In this document: positions 1 to 7,620 of the stretch, in pieces
Position numbering within the stretch: the first letter of the stretch is position 1
Layout: each line of letters starts with the position of its first letter
NCBI GenBank assembly: GCA_022072405.1
Contig: JAJVHX010000006.1
Location: 1 to 64,000 of the forward strand
Source of the DNA: Phycisphaerae bacterium
GTDB lineage: Bacteria; Planctomycetota; Phycisphaerae; UBA1845; CAIVHJ01
Reading direction: 5' to 3'
DNA: 64,000 nt
Notes under the pieces: model-generated
What the model saw: only the letters and a program-made list of their open reading frames with translations
What the model was told of the DNA's origin: nothing
The model's database searches: none
Made by a program: the position numbers and the translations under genes

Positions 1-87
1 GGGTCCCCGAACCCGGAAGCCATGAGGTTAATGCTCTTAGCAAGGTCGAATCAGGAAATCCAGACTGGAATCGAAAGGACTCAAAGA

Positions 88-276
88 CTAACATAACCAC
101 TGGTACAATGTCGGGGGGCAGGCCAGTGTTTTGAGAATCGCATCTGCCTTTTTAGAATCACCAACTAAGCGATAAAGCTTGGCTATCCAAGTCTTGGGTA
201 TTGGCATTGTAAGACCCGCCAACAGCTTTGAAGCAGCATAATCAAGCAAATCGTTATCTTCGATGTAATCCGCCAT
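88..276 (-). CDS. small hypothetical protein downstream of RHS remnant
   Basis: A 62-residue reading frame whose ATG lies 9 bases after the TAG that ends the RHS core remnant (286-288). No family is recognised. The protein is acidic at the N-terminus and has no signal peptide or membrane segment. In RHS loci the gene just after the RHS C-terminus is often an immunity or cargo gene, so its position is suggestive, but here the RHS gene is broken. It could also be leftover sequence that is not translated. Confidence 0.4.
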   Translation of the reverse strand: MADYIEDNDLLDYAASKLLAGLTMPIPKTWIAKLYRLVGDSKKADAILKTLACPPTLYQWLC

Positions 277-285
277 GCATTTGAC

Positions 286-807
286 CTAATCCCAGAAGCG
301 AGTGTCCAATCCTAACGGGTCCAAATACATTAATGGATTGCTCTTTACAAATTCATAGAGATTCATCCCATCTCCATACATACCTTTATTAAAGAAGAAT
401 GTATCAAAGAAAACTCCTCCATTAGTGTAATCAGTCCACCATAGCAAAACACTTACCCCAAATGGGTCACGTTGGAGATATCGTGCATGAACAGGATCGT
501 ATGCTCTGTGGTCATAGTGATACAGATATAAATCTCCATTATCGATGGCGTTCAGCGGTTAGCCGGTGAAGAGGTAGGGGTTGGTGATTCCACTGGTGGT
601 GAGGGAGACCAGGGCACGATACGACTGCTGCTGTTCCCAGAGGGTGTAGGCAACATAGGCGTCGCTGCTGTCGATATCGCCGTCGCCCTGCAGATCATAG
701 ATCGGGCCGGCGGTGCAGGGTGCCTGGCCCACCTTGGTGAAGATCAGATTGCGGTCGGCCACATCGCGGAGGCCGTCGTAATTCACATCGCGGTAGTCCA
801 CCGACAC
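286..807 (-). pseudogene. RHS-core remnant with dockerin-like repeat, interrupted by a stop
   Basis: Read on the minus strand, 562-807 encodes two calcium-binding, dockerin-like segments (DVNYDGLRD and DLQGDGDIDSSD) followed by NPYLFTG, the usual entry to an RHS core. TAA follows at 559-561. The same frame then continues to 286 with a typical RHS tail: YLYHYDHRAYDPVHARYLQR, then DGMNLYEFVKSNPLMYLDPL. The tail has no start codon of its own near the break, so the stop truncates a once-continuous RHS gene. The 5' side also loses frame around 808-845, where the DNA resembles the core of a mobile element found elsewhere in the window. Intact RHS proteins are very large secreted or surface YD-repeat proteins; only the C-terminal end remains here. 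Confidence 0.75.
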
Positions 808-892
808 TGCCTTTCAGAGCCACGATCGTAAGCGAACGGTCTATATTCTCCACTCGTCGAATCGTTCGGTTGTCAAAGAACATTCTTTCTGG

Positions 893-1420
893 CTAACCGC
901 TATTGACTTCTTTCGGTTCCTCAATTTGCAGTTTTTTCAACAATTCCGGATCAAATTCCGTGCCGCATTCGGGACAGCGATGCGTACACAAGCCGGCCAA
1001 TAAGTACCCACAGTGCTGGCAACACCTGGGATCTATCTTCTGATGGATTCCGAGCGTTCGCGTAAGTAACTTACAAGCAGGATAAATAATTGAACCAGAA
1101 CATCCCCAGAGCAAGAACATCCATTCAAAGCTGCCATTATCCAGTAGCCAAGGTATGGCAAAGGCTCCGTAAATGGAAACTGACAGACATAAACCGTATA
1201 AAGCACTGTGCTGCATCTGAACAAGCAGACAAGAAGCGAAAGATAATAAGATTACAAAAGCTCCTGTCGCAAACATTACGGCCAGTATAGTTTCATACTG
1301 CGATTTTTGCGACGACAGAGTGAAATTGTAAAACGTAGTATACCCCAATAAGGCTCCTATTAATGGCCCCAGGAACCAACATGCTTTTTCGCGTTTGCGA
1401 TAAGATGTCCATGTTAGCAT
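893..1420 (-). CDS. membrane protein with C-terminal zinc ribbon
   Basis: A 175-residue protein with four probable membrane helices (about residues 13-33, 42-67, 73-93 and 98-119). A short C-terminal cytoplasmic zinc ribbon follows: C134-x2-C137 and C149-x2-C152, reading HRCPECGTEF. This membrane-plus-CPECG layout is very common among uncharacterised planctomycete proteins; a second, frameshifted example lies at 42980-43538. No enzymatic motif is visible. The gene lies between two RHS remnants, the position where an immunity or cargo gene would be expected, but nothing in the sequence proves that role. Confidence 0.65.
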   Translation of the reverse strand: MLTWTSYRKREKACWFLGPLIGALLGYTTFYNFTLSSQKSQYETILAVMFATGAFVILLSFASCLLVQMQHSALYGLCLSVSIYGAFAIPWLLDNGSFEWMFLLWGCSGSIIYPACKLLTRTLGIHQKIDPRCCQHCGYLLAGLCTHRCPECGTEFDPELLKKLQIEEPKEVNSG

Positions 1421-1428
1421 ACTATTGT

Positions 1429-2016
1429 CTACTTCTTACAGACTCCAATAAAGCCTTCGGTTGTGATAGGGATAACAATCGTACCCGTTACCGTACATGG
1501 TCCCTTCATGTTGCCCCAAATATTCTCCCACATAAACGTTTTAACTATAGGATTAGTTATTGTACCGGCAATTTTGAATCTACGAGTCTGGCAGCAATTA
1601 GGGCATACTTTACTCTTAGTGATAGGTAATACCTTTTCTATTTCAGCTTGTGCCGTTTTCCCAATCTCTTCCTCAATTCCAAAATCGGGTGGGCATTGGC
1701 CTGTCTTAGTAAAGCTAATATTTGATTCACCGTCCCAATATATTGCTATTTGATAGCAGTACTTTTCTGAAATAATCTCCCATAACCAATCAGGTAGGCT
1801 TATTTTCATACCCAATGGATCAGTATACTGCTGTGGATTGCTCCTCACATACTCATACAGATTCATGCCATCGACATATTCGGCTTCCTTGCGAGCAATA
1901 TAGTCTGCCCTCATTACCGGATCGGCCATCTTTCCCGCAAAAGCGGCCCGCTGAGATTTGGTTGGTCGCCATCTATACATTGTCGTTTTTTTCGGTTGGC
2001 TTCGAGATCGGCGCAT
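1429..2016 (-). CDS. orphan RHS C-terminal tip protein
   Basis: A 195-residue protein. Residues 47-69 carry the end of an RHS-repeat core (YVDGMNLYEYVRSNPQQYTD then PLG), after which the C-terminus diverges, as in RHS and polymorphic-toxin tips. The tip (about 70-195) is cysteine-containing (VCPNCCQTRRF) and I do not recognise it. Intact RHS proteins have more than a thousand residues upstream of this motif; here fewer than fifty remain and they do not look like YD repeats. It is therefore an orphan tip, kept either as a recombination donor or as decay. The start overlaps the preceding small ORF in another frame, so the true N-terminus is uncertain. Confidence 0.6.
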   Translation of the reverse strand: MRRSRSQPKKTTMYRWRPTKSQRAAFAGKMADPVMRADYIARKEAEYVDGMNLYEYVRSNPQQYTDPLGMKISLPDWLWEIISEKYCYQIAIYWDGESNISFTKTGQCPPDFGIEEEIGKTAQAEIEKVLPITKSKVCPNCCQTRRFKIAGTITNPIVKTFMWENIWGNMKGPCTVTGTIVIPITTEGFIGVCKK

Positions 2017-2153
2017 TCAAGATAACACTCCCAGCAGATATCATCCAGCGGCGAGTGGATCGCCACATCTGGGGCGTATGCCCAGTCGAAGGTCTTATTG
2101 CAGAATCGACAAATGAACTGCTTTTGGTTGCTATCACGGGGTGGTTGGTTCAT
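1914..2153 (-). CDS. small CxxC-CxxC zinc-finger-like protein
   Basis: A 79-residue frame with a plausible zinc site: C15-x2-C18 (ICRFCNK) and C40-x2-C43 (ICWECYLEC). Its ATG overlaps the TGA of the upstream small ORF (ATGA at 2150-2153), the usual sign of translational coupling and the main reason to call it. Its 3' third overlaps the next gene in a different frame. The function is unknown; small zinc-finger proteins of this type are common in mobile islands as regulators. Confidence 0.45.
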   Translation of the reverse strand: MNQPPRDSNQKQFICRFCNKTFDWAYAPDVAIHSPLDDICWECYLECADLEANRKKRQCIDGDQPNLSGPLLRERWPIR

Positions 2154-2386
2154 GGCTTCGCCCCCGGCTCGCCGGCCAGCTTTTCAGCCATCAGCAAAAT
2201 GGCGTCGCGGCTCATCGGCGACAGCTTGCCCCAGGCGGCCAGCAGGCGGGCCAGGTCGGGGTCATTTTCGATCAAAAACGCTAAGTTTTCGACTATGCAA
2301 CTGTTTCCAGTTGGCGCAACAGTTTGAGGCACAACATGTTGTCTGTCGCGGGACGCGGGTTCAATTCCCGCCGCCTCCATCGCCAA
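2150..2386 (-). CDS. small ORF starting in the antisense of the tmRNA 3' end
   Basis: A 78-residue frame. Its first ~15 residues (MAMEAAGIEPASRDR) are simply the reverse strand of the tmRNA 3' end, an artefact often seen next to tRNA and tmRNA attachment sites. The C-terminal half (NDPDLARLLAAWGKLSP and on) looks like genuine helical protein. That half resembles short helical segments I recall near integrase genes in planctomycetes; this is recollection, not a search. The true start is probably internal. The stop overlaps the next start, giving a coupled pair. Confidence 0.45.
   Translation of the reverse strand: MAMEAAGIEPASRDRQHVVPQTVAPTGNSCIVENLAFLIENDPDLARLLAAWGKLSPMSRDAILLMAEKLAGEPGAKP
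2341..2379 (+). ncRNA. ssrA: tmRNA (ssrA) 3'-end fragment, probable attachment site
   Basis: A T-arm and acceptor strand are clear. A 5-bp stem GCGGG (2355-2359) pairs with CCCGC (2367-2371) around the 7-base loop TTCAATT, followed by CGCCTCCA (2372-2379). The preceding GGAC and the whole 3' end match bacterial tmRNA far better than a tRNA: no anticodon or D arm can be built upstream. Neither the 5' acceptor strand nor a tag-peptide frame is seen in the preceding ~350 bases. I read it as the 3' duplicate left when an integrative element inserted into ssrA. By orientation the element lies to the left (1-2340) and the intact gene beyond the window edge. Confidence 0.65.
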
Positions 2387-2418
2387 TTCACAGGGCTAAC
2401 CGTTCAGCGGGGTGGGGT

Positions 2419-5073
2419 TCAATAATCAGCCCGGTAGGTGAGATACATATAATTCTGGAATTGCGAGTAGCACAGCCGGCCGGGGGGATAATAGGTGTCG
2501 ATATCGGTCCAATCGGTTCCCGGTACCAGGCCGATCCAGTTATCCTGAACGGCGGTGTCGGCCATCACCTGGCGATTGACGCTGTCATCCTCATGCATCC
2601 AGCGATCGACGTAATCGAAAAAGGCATCATGATTCCACTCCTCCTGCAGACCGAGAATTCGCGCCGCCAGCGCCTCACCGATCCACGAATAGGCAACCAA
2701 TCGTCGATAGGGGTCGTGTTTGTCGAAGGGGTAGTAGCCGTTATTGGGAAAGGGCGGCTGGTCCCACTCCCGTGGATGAACGTGCTCGAAGTCGTACGGG
2801 TTTCCCTGGTTGTCCAGGCCCACATCCAGGATGCCCAGCACATTGTTGGAGCGCGTGTTGGCGTAAGGTCGCGGCTGCGCAGCCCAGCCGGTCCACAAGG
2901 TCTGCGGCGGGTTCTGTTCATCACCGTAGTAAGTGCCCAGGTCTTCGGCGAAATCCGCCTGCACCTGCATCATGCCCGCGTGATTGAGCAGTAGCCCGGC
3001 GATCAGCACCGGCAACTTGCGACCATGCCGATACCCGCCCGACGGGATCCATAAGCCCGGGTCGAGCTGGGCGGCGTAGTAGTGATCGATGCCCATCTGC
3101 ACCAGCCCGATCATGATCTTGCGTTTCTGCTGTGCGGTGTAATCGAGGCAGAGGGAGAGGGCGGCATCGCCGATAAACATGGCAAATTCCCGGCCATAAC
3201 TCACCTGGTTTCGAATAGGGGCGATCTGCATTGCCATCCAGTTGCGTTTCTGGGCATCGATCCAGGGGCGATGCAGGCAGCGTTCCAGCGTCGCGAGAGA
3301 GGGTGCGTTCGGTGCAACTGGCAAGTTCGGCAGCAGCTCGGTTCGCAGCGATGCGACGGTAAAGAGCGGCTTAGCCGTGCCGACGAACGGCGGCCGGAAA
3401 GCATCCTCCGGCGGGGGCGACGACACTACCGTCAGGATCGCTGCACTGAGCAGGGTGCCATCGTCCGGTCGGGTGAGGGATGAGGCAATAGACCGGTAGG
3501 CATCCGGGAAGCGTTCCGGATCCGTAGCCGTGGCGACCGGGTATGCCGTCACACTGACGGTCGAGATCAGAGATTTCGTTCCGGTCGTCGGATCCAGTGT
3601 CAGCGGGTAGCTCACCTGATAGGCAGCGTTAAAGCCATCAGCCCGGCCATCATAGGCATGATAGGTGCTCTGCACGCCGTTGTTCGCCAGATCGGGGTTG
3701 ATCATCGAGCCGTTGCGGAAAGAAAGGCCCGTACCGGCAGGACTGGGGCTGACGCTGGCTATGGTTACCGGCCCAACCACCCACCAGTCGCCAGTGGCGA
3801 ATTGCCCGACCGGGTAGCGCTGATCAAAGGTCCAGGTAATGCCATATTGAGTGATCGAATCAGCCGCCTGCATAGCGCTGAAATCCTGCTGCGCGCGATC
3901 ACCGCTGGTATGGCTGTAGGTGCGTTGCGCCGGCGTGAAAAGAAATCCATTTTTCTGGGGCATAACCACGCCACTCCAATCCGCCGGCACTTCCGCCAGA
4001 TACTGACCATTCGCACTGCTCTGCGGATTGCCCGGTAAACCGTTCAGCGTGACTCCTGCCAGGCCAGACCCATTCAAAGTAACCTGGCCACTGATCAGAT
4101 AAGATTCCAGGCAATCGGAAATACCGTTGTGGTTGAGATCCTCATCGGGCGTACCACAACCGCAATCGCCCGGTTCAGTTTTATCAGGATCTGCTGGACA
4201 GCCATCCGGCGGTGTACCCACGCCACCCGGCGGACCGCCTCCACCAGCCGGCGGCGGATTACCTGCCGGCGTGCCCGCGAATACCGTGACCTGCACCAGG
4301 TCCTCTGCACTCAATTCCCCCACGCGGACGCGCAAGGCAAAGATCAGTTGCTGTTCGGTCGTGCGATAAGGCGCTGTGAACGAAGCGACGGCTTGCGTCG
4401 CGTCCGACAGCGCAACCGCCGGGCCGCTCAGTTGCGACCATTCATATTCCAGGGGCGCATCCGTCGCGGAGGCACTGAGGGAACCATCCAGCAGCACCAG
4501 TTCATCGGCTTGAACCTGCAGATCAGGACCGGCATCGGCGTGCGGCGCCGGAGTAGCGGGCGGACTATCCGGCGACGGCGGTAGAATGGTGATGATCAGC
4601 TCATCATGATCGGTATATTGCCCGTCGCTGACCGTCAAGGTGATGCGGACCGTTGATTCGTGTTGTACCGGCGGGGCGATGAATTCGGTGTGTGATTGAT
4701 CCACTGGTTCGAGGGGGATAAACAGGCCATCCGCAATGGCCCAGGCGTATTGCAACGCATCTCCATCGGGGTCATTGCTGGCGGCCCCATCCAGCAATAC
4801 CAGTTGCCCGGAATCAACCACCTGATCGGCTCCCGCGGTGGCCGTCGGCGGCTGGTTGGGCACGACTACAGGATCGTTTTGATTATCGTTCTGAATCATC
4901 GGCGGCGTATCGTCCACAGGCGTGTCGCCCGCGGACGGCAGGAGCATCTCGTTGTCATTCGTTGAAGAAGAAGTAGTAGTTGGACTATCAGCCGTCGGCA
5001 GGGTCGGCGTGGAACAGCCGACCACCCAGCAGGCCAGACTCAGCCAACAGAGAACAACACTGCTTCTGCTCAT
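2419..5073 (-). CDS. large PKD/REJ-type lipoprotein
   Basis: An 884-residue lipoprotein. The signal peptide ends in a lipobox, VVGC, with C20 as the lipidated residue, then a Ser/Thr/Asn-rich linker. Two Ig-like PKD/REJ-type modules follow (around 75-170 and 178-265; motif AGADQVVDSGQLVLLDG and its partner). Next comes a Gly/Pro linker and a calcium-binding, thrombospondin-type segment (PDKTEPGDCGCGTPDEDLNH, about 290-320). The C-terminal ~300 residues are helical and Trp-rich; the fold is not recognised, though an alpha/alpha toroid of the polysaccharide-lyase kind is possible. It probably sits on the outer envelope. No operon partner is visible. Confidence 0.75.
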   Translation of the reverse strand: MSRSSVVLCWLSLACWVVGCSTPTLPTADSPTTTSSSTNDNEMLLPSAGDTPVDDTPPMIQNDNQNDPVVVPNQPPTATAGADQVVDSGQLVLLDGAASNDPDGDALQYAWAIADGLFIPLEPVDQSHTEFIAPPVQHESTVRITLTVSDGQYTDHDELIITILPPSPDSPPATPAPHADAGPDLQVQADELVLLDGSLSASATDAPLEYEWSQLSGPAVALSDATQAVASFTAPYRTTEQQLIFALRVRVGELSAEDLVQVTVFAGTPAGNPPPAGGGGPPGGVGTPPDGCPADPDKTEPGDCGCGTPDEDLNHNGISDCLESYLISGQVTLNGSGLAGVTLNGLPGNPQSSANGQYLAEVPADWSGVVMPQKNGFLFTPAQRTYSHTSGDRAQQDFSAMQAADSITQYGITWTFDQRYPVGQFATGDWWVVGPVTIASVSPSPAGTGLSFRNGSMINPDLANNGVQSTYHAYDGRADGFNAAYQVSYPLTLDPTTGTKSLISTVSVTAYPVATATDPERFPDAYRSIASSLTRPDDGTLLSAAILTVVSSPPPEDAFRPPFVGTAKPLFTVASLRTELLPNLPVAPNAPSLATLERCLHRPWIDAQKRNWMAMQIAPIRNQVSYGREFAMFIGDAALSLCLDYTAQQKRKIMIGLVQMGIDHYYAAQLDPGLWIPSGGYRHGRKLPVLIAGLLLNHAGMMQVQADFAEDLGTYYGDEQNPPQTLWTGWAAQPRPYANTRSNNVLGILDVGLDNQGNPYDFEHVHPREWDQPPFPNNGYYPFDKHDPYRRLVAYSWIGEALAARILGLQEEWNHDAFFDYVDRWMHEDDSVNRQVMADTAVQDNWIGLVPGTDWTDIDTYYPPGRLCYSQFQNYMYLTYRADY

Positions 5074-5450
5074 TTAATAATTCACCGTGTCCGAGTTGAT
5101 AATGCGCTGCGTGCGTCCGATGCACCCCGTTGAGTTGAGTATATGTTTCCCAGACAGCCAAATCAATCACGCCGCCGCTTTACCGGGTCCCGCTGTATTT
5201 ACCCATAACCATTTATCGGACATGCGAGTTCCGGAACAGTTCTCAGTAAACCCTCATGCGTGGTACTGGCCCGGCGGGAGCGGTCTGCTGGCGATTCCGT
5301 CTACCACAGATTCCATTGCAAGTCCTTCTGTCGATCAACACAGTTCGTGAGACCATCCAGGCTCCTACGGGTTGAATTGTTGGGAAATCACCACGGCACG
5401 CCCCGTCCCAGTGCTATAATTTTCGCATATCCGCCCTGATGAGGAGTGTT
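5074..5450. other. intergenic region between divergent genes
   Basis: A 377-base gap between the divergently transcribed lipoprotein and DUF454 genes. The only recognisable element is the promoter core for the DUF454 gene. No RNA gene, repeat or short coding frame could be supported. Confidence 0.5.
5412..5420 (+). promoter_or_regulatory. extended -10 promoter for the DUF454 gene
   Basis: TGCTATAAT fits an extended -10 (TGn followed by TATAAT) and lies 30 bases before the chosen ATG. No good -35 hexamer is present at 16-18 bases, which is normal for extended -10 promoters. Confidence 0.45.
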
Positions 5451-5918
5451 ATGGAGATGCCGGATAACAGCCACGCAACCGGGGTTAACCCGGCCCGTTC
5501 CCGTCTCGGACGGTGGCTGCTGACAGCTATAGGGGTGCTGGCGGTGATTCTGGCTGCCATCGGAATGGTACTTCCTGGCCTGCCGACCACTATATTTCTG
5601 ATCCTGGCGCTCTTTTGCTTTGCCCGTGCCTGCCCGCCGCTGGAACGTTGGCTGCTCAATAATCGGCTATTCGCTCCTTATGTCCGCATCGCTTGCGGCG
5701 ATCAACCCATGACCGCCCGTCAACGGGCGACAACCATGATGCTGATCGCAGGATTTTCCGGTTTGAGCTGTTATCTTCTCCACCGCGCCGGTCAGCCACA
5801 ATGGACGGTTCTGCTGGTTGGAATATTAGCGGTAATCGGTGTGGTGTTTGTCTACCGCTACCGCCGCGCACCGATCACGCCCCCTCATCGTTCTCTGGTT
5901 AATCAGGAGTCCAGTTAA
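5451..5918 (+). CDS. DUF454 (YbaN-like) inner membrane protein
   Basis: A 155-residue membrane protein of the DUF454/YbaN family. Family marks are the first helix followed by GMVLPGLPTTIFLILALFCF, then FARACPPLERWLLNNRLFAP, then two C-terminal helices. The cellular function of the family is unknown. ATG 5451 is preferred over the in-frame ATG at 5439 because GAGGAG (5441-5446) is then a ribosome binding site at good spacing. The end overlaps the convergent YgbA-like gene by four bases. Confidence 0.85.
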   Translation: MEMPDNSHATGVNPARSRLGRWLLTAIGVLAVILAAIGMVLPGLPTTIFLILALFCFARACPPLERWLLNNRLFAPYVRIACGDQPMTARQRATTMMLIAGFSGLSCYLLHRAGQPQWTVLLVGILAVIGVVFVYRYRRAPITPPHRSLVNQESS

Positions 5919-6313
5919 AACCACCGCTTCCACAGATAATCCAGCCGCCCCGACAGCACCAGCCGCCGGCCGGAGTAGCGCATCACCTCGCGGATGCGCT
6001 GTCGATAATTCGGCTGATAGCAGTGCGTCGGACAATGCTTGCACGCCGGCTTGGGATCATAAGGACAGCTTCGACGCTTGCTGATCGCATGGGCCAGCAG
6101 CAGCTGGCATTCCCGGCATAACACTGGCTCGGCGCCATAAAGCTGTGCCAGATCAAACCCGCGCAGCATCACCGCTTCACGTGCTTCGCAACCATGCTGC
6201 TCAGCGCAATAAATCTGAATAAAATGAATAAGCAGTTTCAAATCCTGCCGCTTCTGCCGCACGACCCGCAACGACGGTACCGGATCGTTCGATTGATTCA
6301 CCTTCAATTTCAT
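5915..6313 (-). CDS. YgbA-like protein (nitrous-oxide-stimulated promoter family)
   Basis: A 132-residue cysteine-rich protein of the YgbA_NO family. Two metal-binding-like clusters are visible: LCRECQLLLAHAI, then SCPYDPKPACKHCPTHCY, followed by the family-typical REVMRYSGRR. In gammaproteobacteria the gene is controlled by nitric-oxide-responsive regulators, which suggests a nitrosative-stress link; here there is only homology and no visible NsrR or NorR site. Cytoplasmic, with no signal peptide. Confidence 0.8.
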   Translation of the reverse strand: MKLKVNQSNDPVPSLRVVRQKRQDLKLLIHFIQIYCAEQHGCEAREAVMLRGFDLAQLYGAEPVLCRECQLLLAHAISKRRSCPYDPKPACKHCPTHCYQPNYRQRIREVMRYSGRRLVLSGRLDYLWKRWF

Positions 6314-6586
6314 CGTCGATTATTTTAACTTCCCTGTATGTCCGGGCCTTGATCTGTATCAACGGTCCGACCAATGCAGGCTGCCTGTCAGCTTGCCTGC
6401 CGGCTGTCAAACTGACAATTCGTGCCGCAATTCCCAAATCGCGATCTTTGCCGAAAGTTCATGCCGAGTAATCGGTTGCGCGGCAATCTGGCGGTAGGTC
6501 GTTTCTGGCATGGTGGCTGCACTGATTGTGGCGAACAAGAGAGTAGTACCGGTGAAAAATGGATACCTGCTGAAAGGAGATCACAA

Positions 6587-7018
6587 ATGTTAACACGTTA
6601 TGATTGGCAATGGCCGTTTTCGCAATTGCGGCGCGAGATGGACCGATTGTTCGATGATTTCAATGGAAACTCGTCGGAGCCGTCGCGCGGAGTTCTCCCG
6701 GCGATTAATCTCTGGGATGAAGGCGAGCGACTGGTGGTCGAAGCGGAGTTGCCCGGAGTCAAAAAAGAGGATCTCGAAATTCTCGCCGCTGGTAATGAGC
6801 TGACCATTCGCGGGAAACGCAATCACAGTTTATCGGAGAAAACCGCCTATCACCGCCAGGAGCGCCTGATGGGTGAGTTCGCGCGGGTCATCACCTTACC
6901 GGTGGAGATTAACGCGGACCAGATTGAGGCCACGCTGACTGACGGCGTGTTGACGCTGCGGCTGACCAAAGCGGAACAGAAAAAGCCCCGCAAGATTACC
7001 GTGGGGGTGAAAGAGTAG
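6587..7018 (+). CDS. Hsp20 small heat shock protein, first of a tandem pair
   Basis: A 143-residue alpha-crystallin (Hsp20) chaperone. It has the N-terminal WPFSQLRREMDRLFDDF element, the core start LVVEAELPGVKKEDLEI, and the closing DGVLTLRLTKAE with a short tail. It forms oligomers that hold unfolding proteins. The start is set by AAAGGAGA (6573-6580), 6 bases before ATG 6587; an upstream in-frame extension to 6422 has no such site. It lies 47 bases before a second Hsp20 in the same direction, so the two are probably co-transcribed. Confidence 0.92.
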   Translation: MLTRYDWQWPFSQLRREMDRLFDDFNGNSSEPSRGVLPAINLWDEGERLVVEAELPGVKKEDLEILAAGNELTIRGKRNHSLSEKTAYHRQERLMGEFARVITLPVEINADQIEATLTDGVLTLRLTKAEQKKPRKITVGVKE

Positions 7019-7065
7019 CATCTCTGGGCTGCTCGACGAGCGGTCCATGGAAAGGAGTGCGGATT

Positions 7066-7464
7066 ATGAATAGTTGCGATACTCATCCAACGAAAGCTTC
7101 TTGCCGTTCGATGACTACGGAGCAGACCCGCAGCGGTACCCTCTACACTCCACGTGTTGACATCGTGGAGCAGGCGGAGCAGCTGCTGTTGATCGCGGAT
7201 TTGCCCGGGGTCCGGGCAGCCGATGTCGAAATCAAGTATGAAAAAGGCGAGCTGGCGATTCATGGCCACGTGGCCGAACGGCTGTCCGATCAGAGCCGCT
7301 TCGTCCGTCGCGAATATGGAGTCGGCGATTTTCATCGCACTTTCCAGATTGGCGAAGGCATCGATACCCAGCAGATCGAGGCGGAAATGCGTGACGGCGT
7401 GCTGACGGTTGCTCTGCCCAAGACACCGCAGCTTCGGCCGCGAACCATTAAAGTTTCAGGCTAG
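7066..7464 (+). CDS. Hsp20 small heat shock protein, second of a tandem pair
   Basis: A 132-residue alpha-crystallin protein (LLLIADLPGVRAADVEI through DGVLTVALPKTPQ). It is more diverged at its N-terminus than its neighbour and lacks the WPF arm. ATG 7066 has AAAGGAG at 7051-7057. Tandem divergent Hsp20 genes often form mixed oligomers or respond to different stresses; that is family knowledge, not shown here. No CIRCE element was found upstream of the pair. Confidence 0.9.
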   Translation: MNSCDTHPTKASCRSMTTEQTRSGTLYTPRVDIVEQAEQLLLIADLPGVRAADVEIKYEKGELAIHGHVAERLSDQSRFVRREYGVGDFHRTFQIGEGIDTQQIEAEMRDGVLTVALPKTPQLRPRTIKVSG

Positions 7465-7608
7465 TGTTTAACCCCCGGGCCGAGCTACGACCCATGGCCG
7501 GCCCGTTTGACCCCATGGCGGTCGGCAGGATCACGCCCGCCGACCGCTCCTCCTTTTCCGGTTACGATAACCACGCCGCACCGCTCGAACTTTCCTCCGT
7601 CCCGCCGG

Positions 7609-7614
7609 TATAAT
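7609..7614 (+). promoter_or_regulatory. -10 element giving a probably leaderless HAD/aat transcript
   Basis: TATAAT sits within CCCGCCGGTATAATGA (7601-7616). Transcription starting about 7 bases downstream would begin at or next to ATG 7621. The same 16-base string occurs before the gene at 9330. Confidence 0.5.
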
Positions 7615-7620
7615 GACGGC

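Noticed and set aside
808-845. Possible continuation of the RHS core (FAYDRGSER) in a shifted frame
   Set aside because: The same bases match the core of the GGTAC element (ACCG..CTTACG.TCG.GGCTC), so the RHS-like reading may be coincidence; not used as evidence for a frame.
2290-2379. A complete tRNA instead of a tmRNA end
   Set aside because: No D arm or anticodon arm can be drawn upstream of the T arm, and the bases before it match tmRNA 3' ends better.
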